28,606 nucleotides of DNA from Bifidobacterium breve (GCA_945889545.1 CAMDCC010000007.1:1-28606), one strand, 5' to 3'; shown: positions 14,312-22,287, counted from the first letter of the stretch. Notes: generated by a model not told the origin, from the sequence alone. A program made the numbers and translations.

Positions 14312-16168
14312 GTGGATGTGACGATGCCGCAACTCGGTGAGACGGTCACCGAAGGCACGATCACGCGCTGGTTCAAGCAGGCCGGTGAGACGATCCAGGC
14401 CGACGAGCCGTTGTTCGAGGTGTCGACCGACAAGGTCGACTCCGAGGTGCCGGCGCCGATGAGCGGCGTCATCACCGAGATCCGCATCTCCGAGGGCGAG
14501 ACCGTCGCCGTGGGAACCGTGCTCGCAGTGATCGATGTCGCGGGCGCAGGCGTGACGCCCCCGCCCGCCGCGAGCGCACCCCCGGTCGAAGCGGTCGTCC
14601 CTGAACCGATCGCGCCGGTCGCACCTGAGCCCATCCAGCCGGCCGCACCTGTCGTTCCGGTTGTGCCGCTGCCCACGCCCGCAACGCCACCGCCCGTCGA
14701 ACCGATCGCGCCCGCCGCCCGCGCCGAGCCGCCCGCACCACCCCCGGTCACCGAACGGATCGAGCCCGTAGTGCCCGTGGCGCCGGTCGTGCCTGTGGCG
14801 CCGGCCGCGCCCGTGGTACCGCTCGAACCGGCCACGCCCATGTGGTCGACCGAGCTGCTCACGCCTCCGAGTGCTCTCGTGCCGGCACCGGTGACGGCTT
14901 CCGCCCCGATGATTGTGCCGGCGTCGAGCGGACCACCACTCACCTCGCCGGTCGTGCGTCGGCTGATCGCGCAGCACGGTCTCGACCCCGCGGCGATCAC
15001 CGGTACCGGTGAGGGCGCGCGCATCACCCGCCGCGACGTGCTCGCCGCTGCCGCAGCACGCGGGGGAGCGCCCGCGCCGGTGGCGCCCGCACCCACGAAT
15101 GCGGCCGACGCGGCGGAAGACGCGCTCGATGCCGACTTCGATGTGCCCCCGCCACCGATCGTGGCAGCCGCGCCGATCGCTCTGCCGGAGCCGCCGCCCC
15201 CGCTTGTCGCGCCGCCGCCCGAGCCCATCGTTCCGGCCGCACCGCCCATCGCTCCGCCGCCGGTGGAGCCACCCACGCCGCCCCTCCCGGCACCGCCGCC
15301 GCCGCCCCTCCCGGTACCGCCGCCGCCGCCGCCTCCGGCACCTGCTGCGCCGCCCCCGCCACCGGCACCCATCCCGATGGTCATGCCGGAGCCGCCGCCG
15401 CCACCACCGCCGCTCACCGCGCCGGCGTGGGGCACGATGCCTGCGGGTTCGCGCGGCGACGAAACCGTGCCGTTCTCGAACATTCGCCGGCGCACCGCCG
15501 AGCACATGCTGCGATCGAAAGCCACCAGCGCGCATGTCCACACGTCGGTGCAGGTCGACTTCGAGCGAGTCTCGAGGGTGCGCGAGGCGCGCAAGACCGA
15601 CTGGAAGGCCAAGGAAGGCTTCTCCCTCACGTACCTTCCCTTCATCGCGCGCGCCGTTTCCGACGCCATCGGCGAGTTTCCGCACGTGAACGCCAGCGTT
15701 GTCGGTGATTCGCTTGTGGTGCATCGCGACGTGCACCTCGCAGTCGCGGTGGATCTCGAGTTCCAAGGTCTCGTGGCACCCGTCGTGCACAACGCTGATG
15801 GCAAGCGCCTGCCGTTCATCGCCCGCGAGATTCATGATCTCGCCGAACGCGCCCGAGCCAAGCAGCTGCTGCCCGACGAGGTGCTCGGCGGCACATTCAC
15901 GATCACAAATCCTGGCCCGTTCGGTACCTTCCTCACGTTGCCGATCATCAATCAGCCGCAGGTTGCGATCCTCTCGACCGACGCTGTCGACAAGCGGGCC
16001 ACCGTGGTTGTCACGCCCGACGGTGAAGACGTGATCGCGGTACGACACATCGGGATGCTGTCGCTCGCATGGGACCACCGCGCCTTCGATGGCGCGTACG
16101 CCGCAGCGTTCCTCCGCGGCCTCAAAGAACGCATCGAGACCCGAGACTGGAACACCGAACTCGACTAA
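14312..16168 (+). CDS. sucB: 2-oxoacid dehydrogenase E2 (dihydrolipoyl acyltransferase) with very long Pro-rich linkers
   Basis: A 618-residue E2. Residues 1-77 form one lipoyl domain with the lipoyl lysine K41 in TDKVDSE. Residues 208-245 are the peripheral-subunit-binding domain (SPVVRRLIAQHGLDPAAITGTGEGARITRRDVL). Residues 382-618 are the catalytic core with the active motif DHRAFDG (H589, D593). The linkers at about 80-207 and 250-380 are extremely Pro/Ala-rich, and 320-370 is nearly polyproline. The GTG start at 14312 fits the family N-terminus (DVTMPQLGETVTEG). Whether it serves pyruvate, 2-oxoglutarate or branched-chain complexes is open; actinobacteria often share one E2. The sucB label follows usual actinobacterial naming and is tentative. 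A hairpin follows before lipB. Confidence 0.92.
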   Translation: MDVTMPQLGETVTEGTITRWFKQAGETIQADEPLFEVSTDKVDSEVPAPMSGVITEIRISEGETVAVGTVLAVIDVAGAGVTPPPAASAPPVEAVVPEPIAPVAPEPIQPAAPVVPVVPLPTPATPPPVEPIAPAARAEPPAPPPVTERIEPVVPVAPVVPVAPAAPVVPLEPATPMWSTELLTPPSALVPAPVTASAPMIVPASSGPPLTSPVVRRLIAQHGLDPAAITGTGEGARITRRDVLAAAAARGGAPAPVAPAPTNAADAAEDALDADFDVPPPPIVAAAPIALPEPPPPLVAPPPEPIVPAAPPIAPPPVEPPTPPLPAPPPPPLPVPPPPPPPAPAAPPPPPAPIPMVMPEPPPPPPPLTAPAWGTMPAGSRGDETVPFSNIRRRTAEHMLRSKATSAHVHTSVQVDFERVSRVREARKTDWKAKEGFSLTYLPFIARAVSDAIGEFPHVNASVVGDSLVVHRDVHLAVAVDLEFQGLVAPVVHNADGKRLPFIAREIHDLAERARAKQLLPDEVLGGTFTITNPGPFGTFLTLPIINQPQVAILSTDAVDKRATVVVTPDGEDVIAVRHIGMLSLAWDHRAFDGAYAAAFLRGLKERIETRDWNTELD

Positions 16169-16170
16169 GT

Positions 16171-16237
16171 CCCACCCTTGCCGATTCGCCAAGGCCTTCG
16201 GCCGGCGAATGGGCTTTCCTCAAAGGTCAAGGGCGGG
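16171..16237 (+). promoter_or_regulatory. nested inverted repeat between E2 and lipB
   Basis: An inner hairpin pairs ATTCGCC (16184-16190) with GGCGAAT (16204-16210) and GGCC with GGCC around a TTC loop. It is enclosed by CCCACCCTTG (16171-16180) against CAAGGGCGGG (16228-16237), with one mismatch. It starts 3 bases after the E2 stop and is followed by TTTCC within the structure. It may terminate the lpd-E2 transcript or act as a lipB leader. Confidence 0.4.
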
Positions 16238-16249
16238 CTGGTGCATCGG

Positions 16250-16255
16250 TACGCT
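16250..16255 (+). promoter_or_regulatory. candidate -10 box upstream of lipB
   Basis: TACGCT (TAnnnT) ends 9 bases before ATG 16265. That spacing would give a transcript with almost no leader. Confidence 0.3.
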
Positions 16256-16264
16256 GGCGGTGGG

Positions 16265-17926
16265 ATGACACAGTTACGGGTGCGATGGCTTGGGCGGGTC
16301 CCGTACTCCGATGCTGATGCTTTGCAGCGTGGGCTTCACGAAAATTCGCGTGATGACTACCTCCTGCTCCTCGAGCATCCGCACGTGTACACGCTGGGGA
16401 CGACTGCGTCGCTCGAGCATGTGCTCACGCCGCCGGCGACGGTCGGCGCCGAGCTGGTGCGTACCGACCGCGGCGGCGACGTCACGTATCACGGACCCGG
16501 CCAGCTCGTCGGCTATCCGATCATCACGCTCCCTGAGTGGCGCGACGGCATGCGTGACGTCGTTGCGTACGTCCGCCAGCTCGAAACCACGTTGATCGCC
16601 GCGCTCGCCGACTTCGGCGTGCACGCCGGCCGTCGCGACCGACTTACCGGCGTCTGGGTCGGGGACGCGAAGGTTGCGGCTCTCGGCGTCAAGGTGGCAC
16701 GCGGTCGCACCCGGCACGGCTTTGCCCTCAACGTCGATCCCGACCTCGCGATGTTCGATCACATCGTGCCCTGTGGCATCCGCGACAAGGGCGTCACCTC
16801 GCTACGCCGGCTCCTCGGCGCCGACGCACCCGACATGGCCACCGTGGTCGACGTCGTCACCCGTCATTTCGCCGCCGCCTTCGGGTACACCGACGTCGAA
16901 CGTCAGGACATCTCGGTTTCTCGGCACGCTGAACAACGTATGGATATGTTCAGCGTGCCGAGAACCCCGGATGAGGGTCCGGTCCGGCTGTTGGGACGGC
17001 TGGCTGATGCGGGGGTCGATGTGCCGGAGGCTGATCCGGCGTTCCGACGCCCGGAGTGGATGCGGGTGCGCGCCGACCTTGGCACCGGCTATCGGCAGAC
17101 GAAGAAGCTGATGCGCTCGCTCGACTTGCACACGGTGTGCGAGGAGGCGGGCTGCCCGAACATCTACGAGTGCTGGGCCGACCGCACTGCGACCTTCATG
17201 ATCCTTGGTGAGCGCTGCACGCGCGCGTGTGGCTTCTGCCTTGTCGACACCCGCAAGCCACTGCCCCTCGATACCGCCGAGCCCGCACGCGTGGCCGACG
17301 CGGTGGCCACGCTCGGTTTGGCGCACGCAGTGGTCACGAGCGTGGCCCGCGATGACCTCGACGACGGTGGTGCGGTCGGATTCGCCGCGACGATCCGTGC
17401 GATCCGGGCTCGAACACCGAGCACCACCATCGAGGTGCTCATCCCCGACTGTAAGGGTGACGCCGACGCGCTCGACGTGATCTTCGCGGCCCGACCCGAC
17501 GTGTTGAACCACAACCTCGAGACCGTTGTGCGGCTCCAACGCGCCGCGCGTCCGTCGGCGGGATACGCGCGGTCGCTCGCGCTGTTGGCCCGGGCGAAGC
17601 ATGCCGGTCTGGTGGCGAAGTCGGGGTTGATCCTCGGCATGGGTGAGACGGAGCCAGAAGTGCGCGGCGCGCTCGCCGACCTGCGGGCCGTCGGTGTCGA
17701 CATCGTGACCATGGGCCAGTACCTGCGTCCGTCGATGCAGCACCTGCCGGTCGTTCGATGGTGGCACCCCGACGAGTTCGCCGAGCTGGGCCGGTACGCC
17801 GAGTCGCTCGGGTTTGCGCATGTGGAGGCTGGACCGCTCGTTCGCTCCAGCTATCACGCCAAGCGAGCGGCCGACGCGACCGCGCTGACGACGCCCGCTC
17901 TGAACCACAGCGCCGTCGGCGCCTAG
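16265..17926 (+). CDS. lipB-lipA: LipB-LipA single reading frame: octanoyltransferase joined to lipoyl synthase
   Basis: The frame encodes 553 residues. Residues 1-217 are LipB, which moves octanoyl from ACP to lipoyl domains: RGGDVTYHGPGQLVGYPI (69-86), catalytic K136 (DAKVAALGVK) and C170 (VPCGIRDKGVTSL). Residues from about 236 to the end are LipA, the radical-SAM sulfur inserter: auxiliary-cluster cysteines C292, C297 and C303 (CEEAGCPNIYEC), SAM-cluster cysteines C318, C322 and C325 (CTRACGFC), and the C-terminal RSSYHAKR with its cluster serine. All key residues are present. Residues 219-233 (SRHAEQRMDMFSVPR) come from the 47-bp palindromic element and belong to neither enzyme. Most bacteria have two genes. 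LipA could also initiate inside the element at ATG 16940 or 16946, so either a fusion protein or two products is possible. Confidence 0.9.
   Translation: MTQLRVRWLGRVPYSDADALQRGLHENSRDDYLLLLEHPHVYTLGTTASLEHVLTPPATVGAELVRTDRGGDVTYHGPGQLVGYPIITLPEWRDGMRDVVAYVRQLETTLIAALADFGVHAGRRDRLTGVWVGDAKVAALGVKVARGRTRHGFALNVDPDLAMFDHIVPCGIRDKGVTSLRRLLGADAPDMATVVDVVTRHFAAAFGYTDVERQDISVSRHAEQRMDMFSVPRTPDEGPVRLLGRLADAGVDVPEADPAFRRPEWMRVRADLGTGYRQTKKLMRSLDLHTVCEEAGCPNIYECWADRTATFMILGERCTRACGFCLVDTRKPLPLDTAEPARVADAVATLGLAHAVVTSVARDDLDDGGAVGFAATIRAIRARTPSTTIEVLIPDCKGDADALDVIFAARPDVLNHNLETVVRLQRAARPSAGYARSLALLARAKHAGLVAKSGLILGMGETEPEVRGALADLRAVGVDIVTMGQYLRPSMQHLPVVRWWHPDEFAELGRYAESLGFAHVEAGPLVRSSYHAKRAADATALTTPALNHSAVGA
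16918..16964. repeat. 47-bp palindromic dispersed element, copy 2 (inside lipB-lipA)
   Basis: TTCTCGGCACGCTGAAC (16918-16934) and GTTCAGCGTGCCGAGAA (16948-16964) are perfect 17-base inverted arms around a 13-base loop. The right arm is identical over 17 bases to copy 1 at 9322-9338, and both copies are 47 bases long. The element is translated in frame at the LipB/LipA junction, again reading FSVPR. Confidence 0.95.
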
Positions 17927-17929
17927 ACC

Positions 17930-19024
17930 ATGGTTGCGACCGCGTACGCGGATCGCCTCGCGCGTGCGCGTGTTCGGATGGAAGAACTGGACGTCGACGC
18001 GCTGTTGCTGTCGGTCGGTCCCGACCTTCCGTACTTCACAGGCTACGAGGCGATGCCGCTCGAACGTCTGACGATGCTCGTGGCCCGTCGCGACGGCGAC
18101 GCGGTGCTCATCGTCCCCCGCCTCGAAGCACCGCGAGTGACCGAGCAGGACGATGTGTTCACCATCGAGTCGTGGGAAGAGACCGACGACCCCATCGCAC
18201 GCGTCGCGGCGCACACGAAGGGCGTGCGAGTCGTGGCGATCGGCGACCACACGTGGGCGCGGTTCGTGCTCGCCCTCCAGGAAGCGCTCCCCGACACTCG
18301 CTTCACGCCGGCCGCCCGGGTCACCGGTCCACTGCGCGCCATCAAGGATGCCGCCGAGATCGAGGCGCTGGAAGCGGCTGCGCGCGCAGTAGATGGGATC
18401 GCAGTGGAGATGCGAGATCGCTCATTCGCCGGTCGCACGGAACACGATGTGCACCGTGAGCTCGTGGAGCGGATGCTCGACGCGGGACACCAGCGCGCCA
18501 ACTTCGCAATCGTCGCGAGTGGTCCCAACGCGGCGAGCCCGCACCACCACCCGGGAGACAGAGTCATCGGTGAAGGCGATGTCGTGCTGTGCGACTTCGG
18601 CGGCACGATGCGCGGCTACTGCTCCGACATCACTCGCATGTTCGTCGTCGGTGATCCCACGCCTGAGGTGCGCGACGCGTACGACGCGCTGGTCGTGGCG
18701 CAAGAAGCGGGAGTGCGGGCCGCCGAAGTGGGTGCTCGCTGCGAGGACGTGGATGCTGCGGCGCGTCGCGTACTGACCGATGCCGGACTCGGCGATGCGT
18801 TCGTGCATCGCACCGGGCACGGCATCGGTATGGAGGCGCACGAGGACCCCTATGTGGTCGCCGGGAACGCCACGCCGCTCGCCTCCGGCCACGCGTTCAG
18901 CATCGAGCCCGGCGTGTACCTACCCGGTCGGTTCGGGCTGCGCCTCGAGGACATCGTGGTGGCCACCGAGTCCGGTCCCCGTCGTCTGAACGACGCCCCA
19001 CGCGATCTCGCCGTCGTCGGCTGA
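17930..19024 (+). CDS. M24 family metallopeptidase (Xaa-Pro aminopeptidase/dipeptidase type)
   Basis: A 364-residue creatinase-fold enzyme. Residues 1-130 form the N-terminal creatinase-like domain (ADRLARARVRMEELDVDALL, PYFTGYEAMP). The pita-bread catalytic domain follows with all five dinuclear-metal ligands visible: D222 and D233 (CDFGGTMRGYCSDITR), H297 (TGHGIGMEAHEDP), E326 (SIEPGVY) and E340 (LRLEDIV). H206 or a neighbour in PHHHPGD fits the proton-shuttle region. It releases N-terminal residues before proline or cleaves Xaa-Pro dipeptides in the cytosol; length and domain layout fit PepQ/PepP-like proteins. The ATG lies 3 bases after the lipA stop, so the two are probably co-transcribed. 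No functional link to lipoate is known. Confidence 0.9.
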   Translation: MVATAYADRLARARVRMEELDVDALLLSVGPDLPYFTGYEAMPLERLTMLVARRDGDAVLIVPRLEAPRVTEQDDVFTIESWEETDDPIARVAAHTKGVRVVAIGDHTWARFVLALQEALPDTRFTPAARVTGPLRAIKDAAEIEALEAAARAVDGIAVEMRDRSFAGRTEHDVHRELVERMLDAGHQRANFAIVASGPNAASPHHHPGDRVIGEGDVVLCDFGGTMRGYCSDITRMFVVGDPTPEVRDAYDALVVAQEAGVRAAEVGARCEDVDAAARRVLTDAGLGDAFVHRTGHGIGMEAHEDPYVVAGNATPLASGHAFSIEPGVYLPGRFGLRLEDIVVATESGPRRLNDAPRDLAVVG

Positions 19025-19043
19025 AGCCAAGAATCCGGGAGTG

Positions 19044-19829
19044 ATGGCGCGCCTCGAAGTTGGCACCGTTCTGCTCCAGTGGGCGGTAGGTGGACTGCTC
19101 GCTGGGTGGGTGACGACCCGGCGGCGCGTGGTCGGCACGGGCTACGGCTGGCTCGTGCGGGGCGTGTACCTGGTGCTCACACTCGGCGGCGTTGGCGCGG
19201 GACTCGCGAGCGACCGCGGCGGGACGGGGGCGACCGTGCGCGATGCGGCCGGCCTCGCGATGGCGGCGCTCATTGCGCTCGCGCTTGCGGTGTCGGTGCT
19301 GCGGCGCAAGGTTCCGGTGGGCGACTCGGAACGCGGCTTCCCGCCGGTGCTCGACGCGCTCCCCCCCATCGCTGGGCTCGTCGCACTGCTCGGTGCGGCC
19401 GACGCGGCGGGCGGGCCGTATGCGTTGGGAGCCGCCCGCCTCCTCGTCGGCGCCGTGTTCCTCGGCTTGGTGACCGACGCGATGCTCCTGGGTCACTGGT
19501 ACCTCGTGCAGCCGGGCCTCGCGCGCGGACCGATCATCGAGCTCGTGCGGTTCATCCTGATCATCTGGCCGCTCGAGGTTGCCGTGTGGCTGATCCCGAC
19601 CGGCATGACCGATGTGATCGGTGGATCGATCGAAGATGGGTACGACGGGTTGCTCGGGTGGACGTGGGTTGTGAGTGCCTTGACCACGCTCGGATTGGTG
19701 TGGATCGCGCGGCGCGCGCTGCGTGAGCCGTACTACTCCGCCGTGATGGCGACCACCGGTCTCCTCTATCTGGCGATCCTCACCGCGTTCGGGACCGACG
19801 TGCTCGCACGCGCTCTGCTCGCGCCGTAA
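19044..19829 (+). CDS. polytopic membrane protein of unknown function
   Basis: A 261-residue protein (ATG 19044; GTG 19041 directly before it is an alternative) with about seven hydrophobic segments along its length, including LLQWAVGGLLAGWV, YLVLTLGGVGAGLA, LAMAALIALALAVSVL, GLVALLGAADAAG, ARLLVGAVFLGLVTDAMLLG, FILIIWPLEVAVWLI and a C-terminal TTGLLYLAILTAFGTDVL. A conserved-looking LLGHWYLVQPGLARGPI loop contains the only notable His. I do not recognise the family. It starts 19 bases after the peptidase stop on the same strand and probably belongs to the same transcript. Coding is supported by strong third-position G/C bias. Confidence 0.7.
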   Translation: MARLEVGTVLLQWAVGGLLAGWVTTRRRVVGTGYGWLVRGVYLVLTLGGVGAGLASDRGGTGATVRDAAGLAMAALIALALAVSVLRRKVPVGDSERGFPPVLDALPPIAGLVALLGAADAAGGPYALGAARLLVGAVFLGLVTDAMLLGHWYLVQPGLARGPIIELVRFILIIWPLEVAVWLIPTGMTDVIGGSIEDGYDGLLGWTWVVSALTTLGLVWIARRALREPYYSAVMATTGLLYLAILTAFGTDVLARALLAP

Positions 19830-19854
19830 CCATCACCGCTCACCATCACCGCTA
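19829..19854 (+). repeat. 13-bp tandem duplication upstream of the GT-C gene
   Basis: ACCATCACCGCTC (19829-19841) is followed directly by ACCATCACCGCTA (19842-19854). The first unit begins on the last base of the upstream stop codon, and the second ends in the TA of the TACAGT box. Confidence 0.85.
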
Positions 19855-19858
19855 CAGT
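19853..19858 (+). promoter_or_regulatory. candidate -10 box for the GT-C glycosyltransferase
   Basis: TACAGT (TAnnnT) ends 8 bases before GTG 19867, compatible with a leaderless or near-leaderless transcript. Confidence 0.35.
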
Positions 19859-19866
19859 TCGCAGCC

Positions 19867-21351
19867 GTGCCGACCCGCGATGCGTCAATCGGCGACGCGT
19901 CTACGAACGAATCTGGTGACGGTGCCTGGCGTGCGCGACTCGAACGGTTCGATCACCGGTGTCCACGCGGCCGGATCATGCTGTTGCTGGCCGCACTCGT
20001 GCTCATCCTCAACGTCACAACCGCGCTGCGCGTCGGTGAGGTCTCGGCGATCGACGAGCAGTACTGGATCGATCACCTGCACCGAGGTGCCGACTTCGAG
20101 ATCGAGCGTGCGGGCGCACCCATCCTCCAGGAGACCGTTCGCGAGAAGTGTGAACGTGGCATGGCGCCGTCGGTGCTCCAGGTCGAGCCGGTGCCGCCGT
20201 GTGAGCCGGGTCACCTGAACCCTCGGAAGTATGGCTATTGGCACGGCGTGAACATCGCGGGCAAGGAACCCTTCTATTTCTTCGTCACCGGTCCGATTGC
20301 GCGCGTCTTCCAAGCCACACCGCTCGACCTCCCTCCCAACGACAGCCTGATCACATGGGCCCGTCTGCTCGGGTCGGCGTGGGCGCTTGCCGGTCTGTAC
20401 TGCATCTTGCGCATCGGCGAGCTCCTCGCGGTGCATCGGCGGCGGCTCGTCGTTGCCTGCATGTTCATCGTGGCGACGCCCGCATTGCTGCACGCGAACA
20501 CCATCGTCAATCCCGACACGACCGCGCTCTTCGCCGGCGCGGCGATGCTGCTTGCGGCACTGGTGTGGGAAAGGACCGGTCAGCGTCGCCATCTGCTCTT
20601 GCTCGGGCTCGCCGCGCTCGTGGGCTCCGCGTTCAACGAGAAGAACGCCATCGGCGTGCTGCTGGTGCTCGCGTACTTCGGGATACGCGCCCTTTCGCGC
20701 CGCACCAGCTCCGCCGGCAACCGCGAAGAAGGTGATGACGATGCTGGACGGGACGCCGACGTGCGCACTTGGCGCCAGTACGCCATGGCAGGGGCGCTGC
20801 TCGTGGTCGCGCTCTACTTGGCGAACAACGGCTGGGACTGGCTCTACGGCCAGCTCCAAGCGCATGTGTTCACCGCTCCGCCTGCACCGGACCTGTCCAA
20901 CAACCCGATCGCGCTCTTGTACGGCAATCGCGACGCCGGCTTCTGGGACTATTTCGGGCTCGACACGATCTTTCGAATGTTCCCGCCGTTCCAAGACATC
21001 GCCCCACCCGCTGAGCGCACCCATGAGCTCTACCTCACGCTTGCCAAAGGCGCCGAGTACATCGCCATCGGCGCGCTCCTAGCGGTTGTCTTGCGAGACA
21101 AGCTCACCAGCAAGCTCTCGATGCTGGGTTGCGCAACGGTGGCAACGCTGCTCATTGCACCCACGCTCACCGTGCTTCGCAACCAATGGGTTGGAGGCAC
21201 GTTCGATGAGCCGGTTTGGCGCTACGGATTGGGTGCCCTGCCCGCGCTCGCAATCATCATCGCGTCGTCCGTGCGCACGCGCTTCGCGCAAGTCGCGTTC
21301 ACGGTGTTCACGGCGTTGCTTTACGTCTCCGCGCTCTACGTGCTGTTCTAG
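19867..21351 (+). CDS. GT-C family (PMT/ArnT-like) membrane glycosyltransferase
   Basis: A 494-residue membrane protein, GTG start, with about ten hydrophobic helices after a 36-residue cytoplasmic N-terminus. The first extracytoplasmic loop contains SAID63-E64-QYW, matching the acidic catalytic/metal position of polyprenyl-phosphate-sugar transferases. A second loop has HANTIVNPDTTALF (D218), like the short motif that follows a membrane helix in the GT-39/ArnT group. The loop at 95-133 has two Cys (C95, C112) and may be disulfide-linked. These enzymes use a lipid-phosphate sugar donor on the outer face of the membrane; acceptor unknown. Its TAG stop overlaps the TAG stop of the minus epimerase in the sequence CTAG. 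Confidence 0.7.
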   Translation: MPTRDASIGDASTNESGDGAWRARLERFDHRCPRGRIMLLLAALVLILNVTTALRVGEVSAIDEQYWIDHLHRGADFEIERAGAPILQETVREKCERGMAPSVLQVEPVPPCEPGHLNPRKYGYWHGVNIAGKEPFYFFVTGPIARVFQATPLDLPPNDSLITWARLLGSAWALAGLYCILRIGELLAVHRRRLVVACMFIVATPALLHANTIVNPDTTALFAGAAMLLAALVWERTGQRRHLLLLGLAALVGSAFNEKNAIGVLLVLAYFGIRALSRRTSSAGNREEGDDDAGRDADVRTWRQYAMAGALLVVALYLANNGWDWLYGQLQAHVFTAPPAPDLSNNPIALLYGNRDAGFWDYFGLDTIFRMFPPFQDIAPPAERTHELYLTLAKGAEYIAIGALLAVVLRDKLTSKLSMLGCATVATLLIAPTLTVLRNQWVGGTFDEPVWRYGLGALPALAIIIASSVRTRFAQVAFTVFTALLYVSALYVLF

Positions 21352-22277
21352 GTCCCCGCCCGGATCGCTTCGCAGACCCGGCGAAGTCCTTCTTCGAACT
21401 TGACGGTCGGCACATAGCCGAGGTCGGTGCCCGCGGCAGCGAGATCAGCCTGGCTGTCGCGCGCGTCGCCGGGCCGTGGATCCTCGTGGACTGGCGACGC
21501 CTCGACTCCGAGCATGCTCGCCATCACGGTGAGCAGATCGAGCACGGAGTGGGGCTCACCACCACCCACGTTGTAGACGTGGCCCGAGCACCGAACGGCT
21601 GGGGCGTCGGCCGCGAGCACGTTGGCGTGGACCGCGTCGGTGACGAACGTGAAGTCGCGACGCTGGAGACCGTCGCCATAGATGACGGGGGACTCACCGG
21701 AGAGCAGCGCGTGCGCGAAGAGCGGGACGACTGCCGCGTACGCGGAATCAGCACGCTGCCGAGGCCCGTACACGTTGAAGTAGCGAAGGCACACCGTGTC
21801 GAGACCGAGCAGCTCGGCGTAGACGCGGCAGTAGAGCTCGAGCGTCACTTTCGTGACCGCATACGGCGAACGAGGTGTGGTGGGGTATTCCTCTTTGCTC
21901 GGGAGCGGCGCGACCCCGCCGTACACGCTGCTCGATGACGCGGCGACCACGCGTCGCACTCCAGCCGCTCGTGCCGCGTCGAGCACGGTGAGGGAGCCAT
22001 GCACATTGGCGGCGTCGGTGAACAGCGGGGTCTCGATCGACCGTTTCACGGATCCGAGAGCGGCTTGGTGAAATACGACCTCAGCGCCCTCTACAGCCGA
22101 TCGCACGAGCTCGGCGTCAGTGATGCTGCCCTGCACGAACTCGGCCGCCCGGTGCACGTTCGCGGCGAGGCCGTTCGACAGGTCGTCGATCACGACGACG
22201 TCGTCGCCCCGCTCGATGAGCGCGTCGACCAGATGGGCTCCGATGAACCCGGCTCCTCCGGTGACCACCGTTCTCAT
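21348..22277 (-). CDS. NAD-dependent nucleotide-sugar epimerase (GalE-like)
   Basis: A 309-residue extended SDR: Rossmann motif GGAGFIGAH (7-15), ASSSSVYGG, the catalytic YAVTK motif (in SPYAVTKVTLELYC), RYFNVYGPRQ, and IYGDGLQRRDFTFVTDAVHA. This combination is typical of UDP-glucose/UDP-GlcNAc 4-epimerases of the bacterial polysaccharide type. I use ATG 22277 because the NAD motif begins directly (MRTVVTGGAGFIG); the frame is open further upstream, but that part is antisense to the upstream gene's C-terminus. It follows the GT4 gene by 10 bases on the same strand, so they form an operon. The 4-epimerase call is by motif; the exact sugar is not determined. Confidence 0.88.
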   Translation of the reverse strand: MRTVVTGGAGFIGAHLVDALIERGDDVVVIDDLSNGLAANVHRAAEFVQGSITDAELVRSAVEGAEVVFHQAALGSVKRSIETPLFTDAANVHGSLTVLDAARAAGVRRVVAASSSSVYGGVAPLPSKEEYPTTPRSPYAVTKVTLELYCRVYAELLGLDTVCLRYFNVYGPRQRADSAYAAVVPLFAHALLSGESPVIYGDGLQRRDFTFVTDAVHANVLAADAPAVRCSGHVYNVGGGEPHSVLDLLTVMASMLGVEASPVHEDPRPGDARDSQADLAAAGTDLGYVPTVKFEEGLRRVCEAIRAGT

Positions 22278-22287
22278 GAGCCAGTCC

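Noticed and set aside
14225..16192. 655-codon open frame on the minus strand opposite the E2 gene
   Set aside because: It is a by-product of repeated Pro/Ala/Val codons in the E2 linkers, is low-complexity Arg/Gly-rich, and has no recognisable domain.
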